From: Cupriavidus pampae
Lineage (GTDB): Bacteria > Pseudomonadota > Gammaproteobacteria > Burkholderiales > Burkholderiaceae
Direction of reading: 5' to 3'
DNA length: 64,000 nt
Assembly: GCF_914271485.1 (NCBI RefSeq)
Contig: NZ_CAJZAG010000019.1
Coordinates: 1-64,000, forward strand
The notes under the pieces were generated by a model that was given only the letters and a program-made list of their open reading frames with translations, was not told where the DNA came from and did no database searches. Below are positions 42,549-51,178 of this stretch, piece by piece. Each line of letters begins with the position of its first letter. Position 1 is the stretch's first letter. The translations under genes were made by a program, and so were the position numbers.

Positions 42549-42858
42549 GCGAGAGAGTGGAGGACGGGACGCCGGTCGGGGGGCACGCGAGGCCAACTTG
42601 TGGCATCTCGTCACAGTGGCGTGCAGCCGTCAATCCGGAAAGCGATTTATTGTACAATACGCCGGTTTACGGTCTCCTGAGCGGGTGACGTGTGACATCC
42701 ATTTTGTCGCACAGAGGTCTTGCACAGGACGCATGTCGCGGCAGTGGTGTTATCACCGAGGCTGCGACGGCCCGTCGCCGAAGGCGTTCCCACCGCCAGA
42801 GCTCCGGGTCGGCCGGCCTTGCATCCAGTATTCATAACAATTCTGACAAGGTGTGCGA
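42549..42858. other. engB - cytochrome c4 divergent spacer
   Basis: No gene is visible. It contains the perfect palindrome ATTGTACAAT (42649-42658), which offers a TACAAT -10 box on either strand but has no convincing -35 box, and a small dyad GGTG-TTAT-CACC near 42747. Promoters for engB (minus) and the cytochrome gene (plus) must lie here. No FNR-type box (TTGAT-N4-ATCAA) was seen. Confidence 0.5.
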
Positions 42859-43518
42859 ATGAACCGCATTGCGAAGTTTCTGGCTGTCGTGGCGCTCGCT
42901 GTCCCGGCGTTGACCATGACGGGTTTGGCTACTGCCGCAGAGCAGGCCGCCGCTAAAGCCGATCCGGCCAAGGGCGAAACGCTCTATTCGCAAGGTGCGC
43001 CCGACCGCAATGTTCCCGCCTGCCTGAGCTGCCACGGCGCGGCTGGCAATAGCGGTGCGGCGGCAAATCCCAAGCTCGCCGGCCAGCAGGCCGAGTACGT
43101 GCACAAGCAACTCGAAGACTTCAAGGCCAAGACGCGTAACAACGCGATCATGACGCCGTACGCCTCGGTGCTGACCGACCAGGAAATGCGTGACATCGGC
43201 GCATACCTGGCCAAGCAGCAGCTGAAGCCGGCCACGGCCAAGAACAAGGATACGATCGAAGCCGGGCAGAAGATCTATCGCGCCGGTATCGCGGCCAAGG
43301 GTGTGCCGGCGTGCGCGGGCTGCCATGGTCCGACAGGGGCCGGTATCCCGGCGCAGTACCCACGCATCGGCGGCCAGTACTCCGAATACACGGAGGCACA
43401 GCTGATCGCATTCCGTCAGGGTACCCGCAAGAACAACTCGGTGATGAGCACGGTCGCCGCGCGCATGTCGGATGCCGAGATCAAGGCCGTCGCCGACTAC
43501 GTGGCCGGCGTGCGCTGA
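42859..43518 (+). CDS. Diheme cytochrome c4-type protein
   Basis: Cytochrome c4 proteins are periplasmic electron carriers to terminal oxidases. The 219-residue product has a signal peptide (FLAVVALAVPALTMTGLATA then AEQ) and two class I haem c sites, CLSCH near residue 57 and CAGCH near residue 154, each in a homologous half-domain. ATG 42859 follows AAGG; a GTG two codons earlier is possible. Next to it lie resB and ccsA, whose products attach haem to such proteins. A terminator follows. Confidence 0.93.
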   Translation: MNRIAKFLAVVALAVPALTMTGLATAAEQAAAKADPAKGETLYSQGAPDRNVPACLSCHGAAGNSGAAANPKLAGQQAEYVHKQLEDFKAKTRNNAIMTPYASVLTDQEMRDIGAYLAKQQLKPATAKNKDTIEAGQKIYRAGIAAKGVPACAGCHGPTGAGIPAQYPRIGGQYSEYTEAQLIAFRQGTRKNNSVMSTVAARMSDAEIKAVADYVAGVR

Positions 43519-43572
43519 CATCTCGCCGTGCCGGACGCTGGTCGATGAAACCCTGCGTCCTGCCAACAATCG

Positions 43573-43617
43573 AAGAGGGTGGCGTGCTTGCAAAGCATGT
43601 CCACCCTCTTTCCTTTT
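43573..43617 (+). terminator. Rho-independent terminator after the cytochrome c4 gene
   Basis: AAGAGGGTGG (43573-43582) pairs with CCACCCTCTT (43601-43610), with inner pairing CGTGCTT/AAGCATG, then TCCTTTTT. It separates the cytochrome gene from resB. Confidence 0.88.
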
Positions 43618-43658
43618 TCACCACACGCAACAGCTGATTTGCCTCGGCGTTACCGTCC

Positions 43659-45812
43659 ATGTCGACCGCTTCCACTTCGGGCCTGCACCTGAAGACCTCC
43701 CACCGCCTGCTGCGCGACATCGTCGAGTTGATGTCCTCGATGCGCTTTGCGATCACGCTGCTGACGGTGATCGCCATTGCCAGCGTGATCGGCACCGTGC
43801 TCAAGCAGAACGAGCCGTATCCGAACTACGTGAACCAGTTCGGCCCATTCTGGGCGGACCTGTTCCATGCGCTGTCGCTGCAGAAGGTCTATGGCTCGTG
43901 GTGGTTCCTGCTGATCCTGGCCTTCCTGGTGACGTCCACATCGTTGTGCATTGCACGAAACGGCCCGCGCATGATCGCCGACATGCGGTCGTGGAAGGAT
44001 CATGTGCGCGAGCGCAGCCTGCGCGCGTTCCATCACCGCGGCGAGTTCGAGGGCGGCATGGCCCGCGCCGATGCGGTGGCGCGTCTGAATGCGCTGCTGC
44101 GCAACCGGGGTTACCGCATCAAGCCGGTGGAGCATGAAGGCGCCACGCTGCTGGCGGCGAAGGCGGGCGCGGCCAACAAGCTCGGGTACATCCTCGCGCA
44201 TACGGCGATCGTGGTGATCTGCATCGGCGGTCTGCTGGACGGCGACATGCTGATTCGCGCGCAGATGTGGTTCGGCGGCAAGACTCCGATCAGCGGTAAC
44301 GCCGTGATTACCGATGTGCCGCCGCAACATCGGTTGTCGGCGACCAATCCGGGCTTCCGCGGCAATGCATTTGTGCCCGAGGGCGCGACCGTCTCGACCG
44401 CGATTCTCAATGTGGCGGACGGCGCGCTGGTGCAGGACCTGCCGTTCACATTGACACTCAAGAAGTTCACGGTCGATTTCTATTCGACCGGCATGCCCAA
44501 GCTGTTCGCGTCGGATGTCGTGGTGACCGACCGCGCCACCGGCAAGCAGACCGAGGCGACGATCAAGGTGAACGAGCCGCTGATCGTCGATGGCATCGCG
44601 ATCTATCAGTCGAGCTTCGAGGATGGCGGTTCGCGCCTGAAGTTCGTCGGCTATCCGATGGGCGGCACGACGGGCTCGACCTTTGCGCTGTCAGGGGCGG
44701 TGGGTGGCAGCGCCACGTTGACCGGTACCGGGACCGGGGCGGACGATGACAACCTGACCGTGGAGTTCAGCGACTTCCGCCTGATGAACGTCGAGAACGT
44801 GACCGACGCGTCGGGCAAGCCTGATGCGCGCGGCGTGGCGCGCAAGTCGATGGGTGCCGCGCTGGAGCAGCACCTCGGCGCGGCGGCCAATGCGGAGCGG
44901 CAGAAGGAGTTCCGCAACGTCGGCCCGTCGGTGCAATACAAGCTGCGCGACCGCAACGGCCAGGCGCGCGAATTCAACAACTATATGGTGCCCGTGGAGC
45001 TCGACGGACAGCTCGTGTTTCTGGCGGGCATGCGTGAAGCGCCGGACGAGCCGTTCCGATATCTGCGCATCCCGGCCGACGAGGAACGTTCCGTGGCGGA
45101 CTGGATGCGTCTGCGCGCGGCGCTGCAGGATCGCGCCATGCGCGGTGAGGCCGCGCGGCGCTTTGCCGCGATCTCGATGCCGGGGGAGGGCAAGGAGACG
45201 CTGCGCCAGCAACTGGCCGAGAGCGCGCTGCGGGCGATGGATCTGTTTGCGGGCGCGGCACGCGCGCAACCCGACGCGCCGCCCGGTGGCTTTACGGCGA
45301 TTGCCGCGTTCCTCGAGAAGACCGTGCCGCCGGCCGAGCAGCAGAAGGCCGCCGATGTGCTGCTGCGTATCCTCAACGGCAGCATGTGGGAGTTGTGGCA
45401 GATTGCGCGCGAGAAGGACAAGGCACCGGCAGTGGCCAATGACGCCAAGAGCAGTGCGTTCCTGCAACAAGCGGTCAACTCGCTGTCGGATAGTTTTTTC
45501 TACGCCGCACCGGTTTTTCTGCAACTGGATGATTTCGAGCAAGTGCGTGCAAGCGTGTTCCAGATGACGCGTGCGCCCGGTAAAAACATCGTGTATCTTG
45601 GGTGCTTGCTGCTCGTACTTGGCGTTTTTGCGATGTTCTACATTCGCGAACGCCGTGTATGGATCTGGGTCAAGGATAAACACGAAGGTCAGGGCAGCGA
45701 GGTGCTGATGGCGATGTCCACACAGCGCCGAACCCTCGATTTTGAGCGGGAGTTCGCGGCATTGCGCGACGATGTGGGTCGTGCGGCCGGCGCCAACCCG
45801 ACGGAGGGATAA
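43659..45812 (+). CDS. resB: Cytochrome c biogenesis protein ResB
   Basis: ResB (Ccs1) and CcsA form the system II haem-handling and cytochrome c synthase complex in the inner membrane. The 717-residue product has membrane spans near residues 30-48 (TLLTVIAIASVIGTVLK), 82-100, 175-193 and 640-660, and a large periplasmic domain between the third and fourth. No strong ribosome-binding site precedes ATG 43659. ccsA follows 52 bases later, probably in one operon. Confidence 0.94.
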   Translation: MSTASTSGLHLKTSHRLLRDIVELMSSMRFAITLLTVIAIASVIGTVLKQNEPYPNYVNQFGPFWADLFHALSLQKVYGSWWFLLILAFLVTSTSLCIARNGPRMIADMRSWKDHVRERSLRAFHHRGEFEGGMARADAVARLNALLRNRGYRIKPVEHEGATLLAAKAGAANKLGYILAHTAIVVICIGGLLDGDMLIRAQMWFGGKTPISGNAVITDVPPQHRLSATNPGFRGNAFVPEGATVSTAILNVADGALVQDLPFTLTLKKFTVDFYSTGMPKLFASDVVVTDRATGKQTEATIKVNEPLIVDGIAIYQSSFEDGGSRLKFVGYPMGGTTGSTFALSGAVGGSATLTGTGTGADDDNLTVEFSDFRLMNVENVTDASGKPDARGVARKSMGAALEQHLGAAANAERQKEFRNVGPSVQYKLRDRNGQAREFNNYMVPVELDGQLVFLAGMREAPDEPFRYLRIPADEERSVADWMRLRAALQDRAMRGEAARRFAAISMPGEGKETLRQQLAESALRAMDLFAGAARAQPDAPPGGFTAIAAFLEKTVPPAEQQKAADVLLRILNGSMWELWQIAREKDKAPAVANDAKSSAFLQQAVNSLSDSFFYAAPVFLQLDDFEQVRASVFQMTRAPGKNIVYLGCLLLVLGVFAMFYIRERRVWIWVKDKHEGQGSEVLMAMSTQRRTLDFEREFAALRDDVGRAAGANPTEG

Positions 45813-45864
45813 CGGCCTCGTACGTCGCATACGGGGTGACACGAACCACAAGAGCAGGAATGCC

Positions 45865-47091
45865 ATGTCTTCCAATGTGAATCCCGTCACGTCCGGGATG
45901 CATCCGACCTCCAAGCAGGCGATGCCATCCCAGACGCAGCCTCCGGCCGCGCACGCCGCCGAGGCTTATCTTGAACCGTCGTTCCTGCGCCGCCTCTCGT
46001 GGGTGGATTGGGTCTACGCGCTGTTGCTGGTCGTGGGAGCGGGTTTTGCGCTCACTCAGTACGGCGAGTGGATGAATGTCTACGACAAGGCCGTGTTGAT
46101 CGGCGCCGTGCCGACCTTTGCGCTGCTCGGATGGCACTGGAAGGCGGTGCGGCCGCTGATGGCCGGGCTCGCGGTGCTGGCGATCGGGGCGATCCAGCTC
46201 TATCACGGCGATCTCGCGCGCGCCGAGCAAGCTTTCTTCCTCAAGTACTTCCTGTCGAGCCAGTCCGCGATTCTGTGGATGAGCGCGCTCGTGTTCCTGT
46301 CCACGCTGTTCTACTGGGTTGGGCTGGCCACGCGCTCCGACACCGGCTATAGCATCGGCAGCAAGCTCTGCTGGGCTGCGGTGGTGCTGGGCTTCACGGG
46401 CCTGTTCGTGCGCTGGTACGAGTCGTACCTGATCGGCACCGACGTGGGTCATATTCCCATCTCGAACCTGTACGAAGTGTTCGTGCTGTTCACGCTGATC
46501 ACGTCGCTGTTCTACCTGTACTACGAGCGTCGCTATGCGACGCGCGCGCTGGGACCGTTCGTGATGCTGGTGGTGTCGGCGGCGGTCGGATTCCTGCTCT
46601 GGTACACGGTCAGCCGCAACGCGCAGGAGATCCAGCCGCTGGTTCCGGCGCTGCAGAGCTGGTGGATGAAGATCCACGTGCCCGCAAACTTCATTGGCTA
46701 CGGCACCTTCTCGCTGGCGGCAATGGTCGCGGTGGCCTATCTGCTGAAGGAGCGCGGCATTCTCGCGGAGCGCCTGCCGTCGCTCGAGCTGCTTGACGAC
46801 GTCATGTACAAGGCGATCGCGGTGGGCTTTGCGTTCTTCACGATCGCGACGATTCTTGGCGCACTCTGGGCTGCGGAGGCCTGGGGCGGCTACTGGAGCT
46901 GGGATCCGAAGGAGACCTGGGCGCTGATCGTGTGGCTCAACTATGCGGCGTGGCTGCATATGCGGCTGATGAAGGGCCTGCGTGGCACGATGGCGGCCTG
47001 GTGGTCGCTGGTGGGCCTGCTGGTTACCACGTTCGCGTTCTTGGGTGTGAACATGTTCCTGTCGGGCCTGCATAGCTACGGTGAGCTTTGA
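45865..47091 (+). CDS. ccsA: Cytochrome c assembly protein CcsA (CcmC/CcmF-type, system II)
   Basis: CcsA is the partner of ResB that transports haem and presents it to apocytochromes c. The 408-residue product has eight hydrophobic segments and the WWD haem-handling motif GGYWSWDPKETWALIVWLNY near residue 335, plus conserved periplasmic histidines such as in KIHVPANFIGYG and LHMRLMKG. ATG 45865, 6 bases after AGCAGGA, gives MSSNVNPVTS; the frame is open further upstream but overlaps resB. A terminator follows. Confidence 0.95.
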   Translation: MSSNVNPVTSGMHPTSKQAMPSQTQPPAAHAAEAYLEPSFLRRLSWVDWVYALLLVVGAGFALTQYGEWMNVYDKAVLIGAVPTFALLGWHWKAVRPLMAGLAVLAIGAIQLYHGDLARAEQAFFLKYFLSSQSAILWMSALVFLSTLFYWVGLATRSDTGYSIGSKLCWAAVVLGFTGLFVRWYESYLIGTDVGHIPISNLYEVFVLFTLITSLFYLYYERRYATRALGPFVMLVVSAAVGFLLWYTVSRNAQEIQPLVPALQSWWMKIHVPANFIGYGTFSLAAMVAVAYLLKERGILAERLPSLELLDDVMYKAIAVGFAFFTIATILGALWAAEAWGGYWSWDPKETWALIVWLNYAAWLHMRLMKGLRGTMAAWWSLVGLLVTTFAFLGVNMFLSGLHSYGEL

Positions 47092-47119
47092 TCCAGTTGC
47101 CTCCCCAGAAAATGAAGAG

Positions 47120-47150
47120 CCCGTCGCTTTTAGCGGCGGGTTTTTTGTTT
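47120..47150 (+). terminator. Rho-independent terminator after ccsA
   Basis: CCCGTCGCT (47120-47128) pairs with AGCGGCGGG (47132-47140) with one G-T pair, followed by TTTTTTGTTT. It ends the resB-ccsA transcript. Confidence 0.92.
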
Positions 47151-47258
47151 GCGGCGAAAAAAGTCGCACTTCGCCGGAATAAACGCGTCACATCCAGTGT
47201 TTACTGAGAGAAGCGGACGCCGGCGGTCGGCGTCCAAAAACGAGAAGGAGAATTCACC

Positions 47259-47669
47259 ATGGCATTGAACTCGCTGTTCCGTCCGGCCGGCATCGCGCTG
47301 GCATCCGCCTCGATCCTGCTCGGCGCCTGCGCTGGCTACGGTGGCGCGGGCGGCAACCTGCCACCGACCGTCAAGGTGACCGATGGCGTGCTGACCGATC
47401 CGCAAGGGCTGACGCTGTACACGTTCGACCGCGACACCGCCGGCAGCGGCAAGAGCGTCTGCAATGCCACGTGCGCGACCAACTGGCCGCCGCTGCTGGC
47501 CAGCCCGGGCACCAGCGCGAGCGGCAGCTACACGATCATCACGCGTGACGATGGCACGCGTCAGTGGGCCTTCAAGGGCAGCCCGCTGTATCGCTTTGCC
47601 AAGGACGCCAAGCCTGGCGACCGCGCTGGCGATAACCTGAACAACGTCTGGCACGTGGCCAAGCCGTAA
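47259..47669 (+). CDS. Small lipoprotein with COG4315-type repeats
   Basis: The 136-residue product has a lipoprotein signal with lipobox LLGAC near residues 20-24, so it should be anchored to the envelope. The rest matches the secreted-repeat family of unknown function (COG4315 / Lipoprotein_15): VLTDPQGLTLYTFDRDTAG, then CNATCATNWPPLLAS, then WAFKGSPLYRFAKD. The two cysteines in CNATC are typical of the family. A GAGAAGGAGAA site precedes ATG. It stands alone between a terminator and the msrPQ promoter region. No biochemical role is established that I know of. Confidence 0.88.
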   Translation: MALNSLFRPAGIALASASILLGACAGYGGAGGNLPPTVKVTDGVLTDPQGLTLYTFDRDTAGSGKSVCNATCATNWPPLLASPGTSASGSYTIITRDDGTRQWAFKGSPLYRFAKDAKPGDRAGDNLNNVWHVAKP

Positions 47670-47683
47670 TCTTTCCCACTGGC

Positions 47684-47720
47684 GCCGAGCATGGCAGACC
47701 CCGGTCTGGCCATGCTCGGC
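47684..47720. repeat. Long near-perfect inverted repeat after the lipoprotein gene
   Basis: GCCGAGCATGG (47684-47694) pairs with CCATGCTCGGC (47710-47720), and the inner CAGACC (47695-47700) with GGTCTG (47703-47708), leaving one bulged G and a 2-base loop: 17 base pairs in 37 bases. No T run follows. It probably acts as an RNA 3' stabiliser or factor-independent end of the lipoprotein mRNA. Confidence 0.65.
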
Positions 47721-47773
47721 CGCGTCCTGCATCGCACCCGAGCGGCACTTCGTCCACCGCGACACAGTGGCAT

Positions 47774-47783
47774 ACAAAATTGT
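47774..47783. promoter_or_regulatory. ACAAAATTGT palindrome, possible HprR/CusR-type operator
   Basis: The perfect 10-bp palindrome ACAAAATTGT lies 117 bases upstream of msrP. The E. coli HprR (YedW) box upstream of its msrPQ genes is CATTACAAAATTGTAATG, with the same core. The flanks here (CAT...TGT) match only in part. No hprSR-like regulator gene is present in the window, so the link is inferred from motif and position. Confidence 0.5.
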
Positions 47784-47835
47784 TGTCAGGATTGCCCGCA
47801 CCAACCGACAAAGCGGAAAGTCCAACGCTGCAATG

Positions 47836-47872
47836 GGTACGTTTTTTTTGGCCGGACGTACCGGTGCGTACC
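47836..47872. promoter_or_regulatory. GGTACG / CGTACC motif cluster before msrP
   Basis: GGTACG (47836-47841) is followed by a T8 run and then by two direct copies of its complement, CGTACC (47857-47862 and 47867-47872), spaced ten bases apart, one DNA turn. The cluster ends 28 bases before the msrP start. It could be an operator or a leader hairpin; no regulator is known to me for this motif. Confidence 0.35.
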
Positions 47873-47899
47873 TAAGGCCGAACTCGAGGTGCTTCTGAA

Positions 47900-48904
47900 A
47901 TGCTGATTCCTTCCCCCAAATGGCTGCGTGGCGATGACATCGCCGCGTCGGAGATCACGCCGCGTCATGTGTTCGAATCGCGCCGCCGGCTAATGATGAT
48001 GGCTGCGGCAGGCGCCGCGGGTGCCACGCTGTCGCCGTGGTTCATGCGACGCGCACACGCTGCGCAGGCGCATGGTGCCAAGCTGGCCGCGAAGCTGAAT
48101 CAGGCGTATGCCATCAGCGAGAAGCCCACGCCGTACGACGACGTGACCACGTACAACAATTTCTACGAGTTCGGTACGGACAAGTCCGACCCCGCGCGTT
48201 ACGCAGGCACGTTGCGGACGCGTCCATGGCAGGTGTCGGTGGAAGGCCTCGTCAAGCAGCCGAAGGTGTATGACATCGACGAGTTGCTCAAGCTTGCGCC
48301 GCTCGAGGAGCGCGTCTACCGCATGCGTTGCGTAGAGGGCTGGTCGATGGTGATCCCGTGGATCGGCTATTCGCTGTCGGAGTTGATCAAGCGCGTGGAG
48401 CCGCAGCCCGGTGCGAAGTTCGTGCAGTTCATCACGCTGGCGGACAAGAAGCAGATGCCCGGTATCGGCAGTCCCGTGCTGGACTGGCCCTATAGCGAGG
48501 GCCTGCGCATGGACGAGGCGATGCATCCGCTGGCGTTGCTGACGTTTGGTCTCTACGGTGAAGTGCTGCCGAATCAGAACGGTGCGCCGGTACGCATGGT
48601 GTTGCCGTGGAAGTACGGCTTCAAGAGCGCGAAGTCTATCGTGAAGATCCGCTTTGTCGACAAGCAGCCGCCGACGAGCTGGAACCTCGCCGCAGCCAAC
48701 GAGTACGGGTTCTACTCGAACGTGAACCCCGATGTCGATCATCCGCGCTGGAGTCAGGCGACCGAGCGACGCATCGGCGAGGACAAGGGGTCTGGCGGCT
48801 TTGCCGCGCTGTTCGCGCCCAAGCGCAAGACGTTGCCGTTCAATGGCTACGGCCAGCAGGTGGCATCGTTGTACGCGGGCATGGACCTCAAGAAAAACTT
48901 CTGA
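47900..48904 (+). CDS. msrP: Protein-methionine-sulfoxide reductase catalytic subunit MsrP
   Basis: MsrP (YedY) is a periplasmic molybdopterin enzyme that reduces oxidised methionines in envelope proteins. The 334-residue product has a twin-arginine signal (SRRRLMMMAAAGAAGATL near residue 27, cleaved after a HAA site) and the molybdenum-ligand cysteine in YRMRCVEGWSMVIPWIGY near residue 142. Its stop overlaps a possible msrQ start, indicating an operon with its membrane partner. Confidence 0.95.
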   Translation: MLIPSPKWLRGDDIAASEITPRHVFESRRRLMMMAAAGAAGATLSPWFMRRAHAAQAHGAKLAAKLNQAYAISEKPTPYDDVTTYNNFYEFGTDKSDPARYAGTLRTRPWQVSVEGLVKQPKVYDIDELLKLAPLEERVYRMRCVEGWSMVIPWIGYSLSELIKRVEPQPGAKFVQFITLADKKQMPGIGSPVLDWPYSEGLRMDEAMHPLALLTFGLYGEVLPNQNGAPVRMVLPWKYGFKSAKSIVKIRFVDKQPPTSWNLAAANEYGFYSNVNPDVDHPRWSQATERRIGEDKGSGGFAALFAPKRKTLPFNGYGQQVASLYAGMDLKKNF

Positions 48905-48921
48905 TGGCGCGGGAGCGTGAC

Positions 48922-49617
48922 ATGAGCACCAATCCGTCTGCCGCACCGACCGGCACAAGGGCAGGAGCTCGGGTCGCGGGTGCCGCCGCACCGAGCGCCG
49001 GCACGCTTGCGATGCTATCCCCCGCGCGACTGCGGGCGGTAAAGGTGGCGGTGTGGCTGCTCGCCTTGCTGCCGTTCGCGCGCCTGATGTACCTCGGCGC
49101 CACGTCGCAATTCGGCGCCAATCCACTCGAGTTCGTGACACGTTCGACCGGTACGTGGACGCTGGTTCTGCTGTGCGTCACGCTGGCCGTGACGCCGCTG
49201 CGACGCCTGACTGGATGGAACTGGGTAGTGCGGCTACGCCGGCTGCTCGGGCTATTTGCGTTCTTCTACGGCCTGCAGCATTTCCTGCTGTGGCTGGCCG
49301 TCGATCGCGGCTTCGATGTGGCCTACATGATTGAAGATGTGGCCAAGCGGCCGTTCATCACGGTGGGGTTTGCGGCGTTCGTGCTGATGTTTGCGCTGGC
49401 CCTCACGTCACCCCATGTGGTCGTGCGGCGGCTCGGGGGCAAGCGCTGGCAGGTTCTGCACAAGGCGATCTATGCGATCGCGGTGCTGGCGATCCTGCAT
49501 TTCTGGTGGCACAAGGCTGGGAAGAACGACTTCAGTGAAGTGTCGAACTACGCGGCGGTGGTGTTCGTGCTCCTGGGGATTCGTGCGTGGTGGGCGGTGC
49601 GGAAGCGGGCTGGGTAA
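48922..49617 (+). CDS. msrQ: Haem-binding subunit MsrQ (YedZ)
   Basis: MsrQ is the inner-membrane b-type haem protein that passes quinone electrons to MsrP. The 231-residue product has about six membrane spans, with histidines in LQHFLLWLAVDRGFD, LHKAIYAIAVLAILHFWWHK that fit haem ligation. ATG 48922 lies six bases after GGGAG; ATG 48904, overlapping the msrP stop, is an alternative. The N-terminal 35 residues are alanine-rich and not conserved-looking. Confidence 0.94.
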   Translation: MSTNPSAAPTGTRAGARVAGAAAPSAGTLAMLSPARLRAVKVAVWLLALLPFARLMYLGATSQFGANPLEFVTRSTGTWTLVLLCVTLAVTPLRRLTGWNWVVRLRRLLGLFAFFYGLQHFLLWLAVDRGFDVAYMIEDVAKRPFITVGFAAFVLMFALALTSPHVVVRRLGGKRWQVLHKAIYAIAVLAILHFWWHKAGKNDFSEVSNYAAVVFVLLGIRAWWAVRKRAG

Positions 49618-49676
49618 GCATGATTACCCCAGGCTTCATTACCCCTCTGCCAGACGGAGAGGGGCACGGAGTCTGA

Positions 49677-50936
49677 TCAGTCCTTGAGCAGGCGCTCGTT
49701 GCGGAACAGGTCTTCCGCGCGCTCGCGTTCGCGCACCAGATGCACCTGGTCGCCATCCACGAGCACTTCGGCCGCGCGGCCGCGCGTGTTGTAGTTCGAG
49801 CTCATCACGAAGCCATACGCACCTGCCGACATCACGGCGAGCAGGTCGCCGGGCTGCACCGCCAGTGCGCGGTCGCGGCCGAGCCAGTCGCCCGATTCGC
49901 ACACCGGACCCACGATGTCATACGTCACTGCGGCGTCGCTGCGTGGCGATACGGCTTCGATGCGGTGGTACGCCTCGTACATGGCCGGACGTGCAAGGTC
50001 GTTCATCGCGGCATCGACGATGCAGAAATTCTTGGCCGCGCCCGGCTTCAGAAACTCTACCGTGGTCAGCAGCGCGCCGGCGTTGCCGACGAGCGAGCGG
50101 CCCGGCTCGAACAGCACTTCGCGGTGGCCATGGCCGCGCGCTGCCACGCGTTCCAGCAGCGTCGTGGCGAAGCCCGTGATGTCTGGCGGCGTTTCGTCGT
50201 CGTAGGTAATGCCGAGGCCGCCGCCGACATCGATATGCTCGAGGTCGATGCCTTCGCGCGCGAGGGCTTCCACCACGTCGAGCACCTTGTCGAGCGCCTC
50301 GAGATACGGCGCGACTTCGGTGATCTGCGAGCCAATATGGCAGTCGATGCCGGTCACCTCGAGGTGCGGCAGCGCGGCGGCCGTGCGGTACGTCTGCATG
50401 ACGTCTTCGAACGCGACACCGAACTTGTTGCCCTTGAGGCCTGTAGAGATATACGGGTGCGTCTTGGCATCGACGTCCGGGTTGATGCGCAGCGAGACGC
50501 GCGCGCGCTTGCCGACGCGACCGGCCACGGCGTTCAGGCGATCGAGCTCGGGCACCGATTCCACGTTGAAGCCGCGCACGTCGTGCGAGAGCGCGAGGGC
50601 CATCTCCGCTTCGGTTTTGCCGACGCCCGAGAACACCACCTTGCGGGGGTCACCGCCCGCGGCCAGCACGCGCAGCAGTTCGCCGCCCGACACGATGTCG
50701 AAGCCGGCGCCGAGCTTCGCGAACACCTGCAGCACGGCGAGGTTCGAGTTGGCTTTCATCGCGTACTGCACGCGGGCACGGCGGCCCTTGCAGGCGGCGG
50801 CGTAGGCCTCGTAGGTGCTGGTCAGCGCGGCGCGCGAGTAGACGTAGGTCGGCGTACCAAATTCGGCGGCGATGCGTGCGAGCGGCACTTGCTCGACGGC
50901 GAGCGCGCCATTCTGGCGATGGAAGAATGCGGTCAT
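49677..50936 (-). CDS. lysA: Diaminopimelate decarboxylase
   Basis: LysA decarboxylates meso-diaminopimelate to L-lysine using PLP. The 419-residue product has the PLP lysine in VQYAMKANSNLAVLQVFAK near residue 54, the glycine-rich VGGGLGITYDDE near residue 235, the substrate-site cysteine in VGPVCESGDWLG and the AGAYGFVMSSNYN segment near residue 375. ATG 50936 starts MTAFFHRQNGALAVEQVPLA. It follows lptM by two bases on the same strand. Confidence 0.97.
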   Translation of the reverse strand: MTAFFHRQNGALAVEQVPLARIAAEFGTPTYVYSRAALTSTYEAYAAACKGRRARVQYAMKANSNLAVLQVFAKLGAGFDIVSGGELLRVLAAGGDPRKVVFSGVGKTEAEMALALSHDVRGFNVESVPELDRLNAVAGRVGKRARVSLRINPDVDAKTHPYISTGLKGNKFGVAFEDVMQTYRTAAALPHLEVTGIDCHIGSQITEVAPYLEALDKVLDVVEALAREGIDLEHIDVGGGLGITYDDETPPDITGFATTLLERVAARGHGHREVLFEPGRSLVGNAGALLTTVEFLKPGAAKNFCIVDAAMNDLARPAMYEAYHRIEAVSPRSDAAVTYDIVGPVCESGDWLGRDRALAVQPGDLLAVMSAGAYGFVMSSNYNTRGRAAEVLVDGDQVHLVRERERAEDLFRNERLLKD

Positions 50937-50938
50937 GT

Positions 50939-51178
50939 TCAACGGGCGTTGGGGGCGGACGCCGGGGTTTCGGGCGTTTGGCCAGGCATCGGCGTATTCG
51001 GATTGCCGAGGCCGGTGTCGGGGACGGTCGGCGCGGTGGGCGCGGGTGGCACCCGGGGCATGTACAGCGGGCCGCGAATGCCGCAACCGGCGAGGGTCAT
51101 CGCGAGGCCGGCTGCAAACGCCGATACAATCGCACGGCGCGGCATCGGAATCTGGCGCAGCATCGGAATGTCCTTCAT
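50939..51178 (-). CDS. lptM: LptM (YifL)-type small lipoprotein
   Basis: LptM is a small outer-membrane lipoprotein that, in E. coli, helps the LptDE lipopolysaccharide translocon mature. The 79-residue product has a signal with lipobox LAGC followed at once by the family signature GIRGPLYMP, then a proline/threonine-rich tail. A second in-frame ATG (51163) gives a shorter signal. The lptM-lysA pairing is common in proteobacteria. The cyaY gene diverges 135 bases away. Confidence 0.88.
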   Translation of the reverse strand: MKDIPMLRQIPMPRRAIVSAFAAGLAMTLAGCGIRGPLYMPRVPPAPTAPTVPDTGLGNPNTPMPGQTPETPASAPNAR

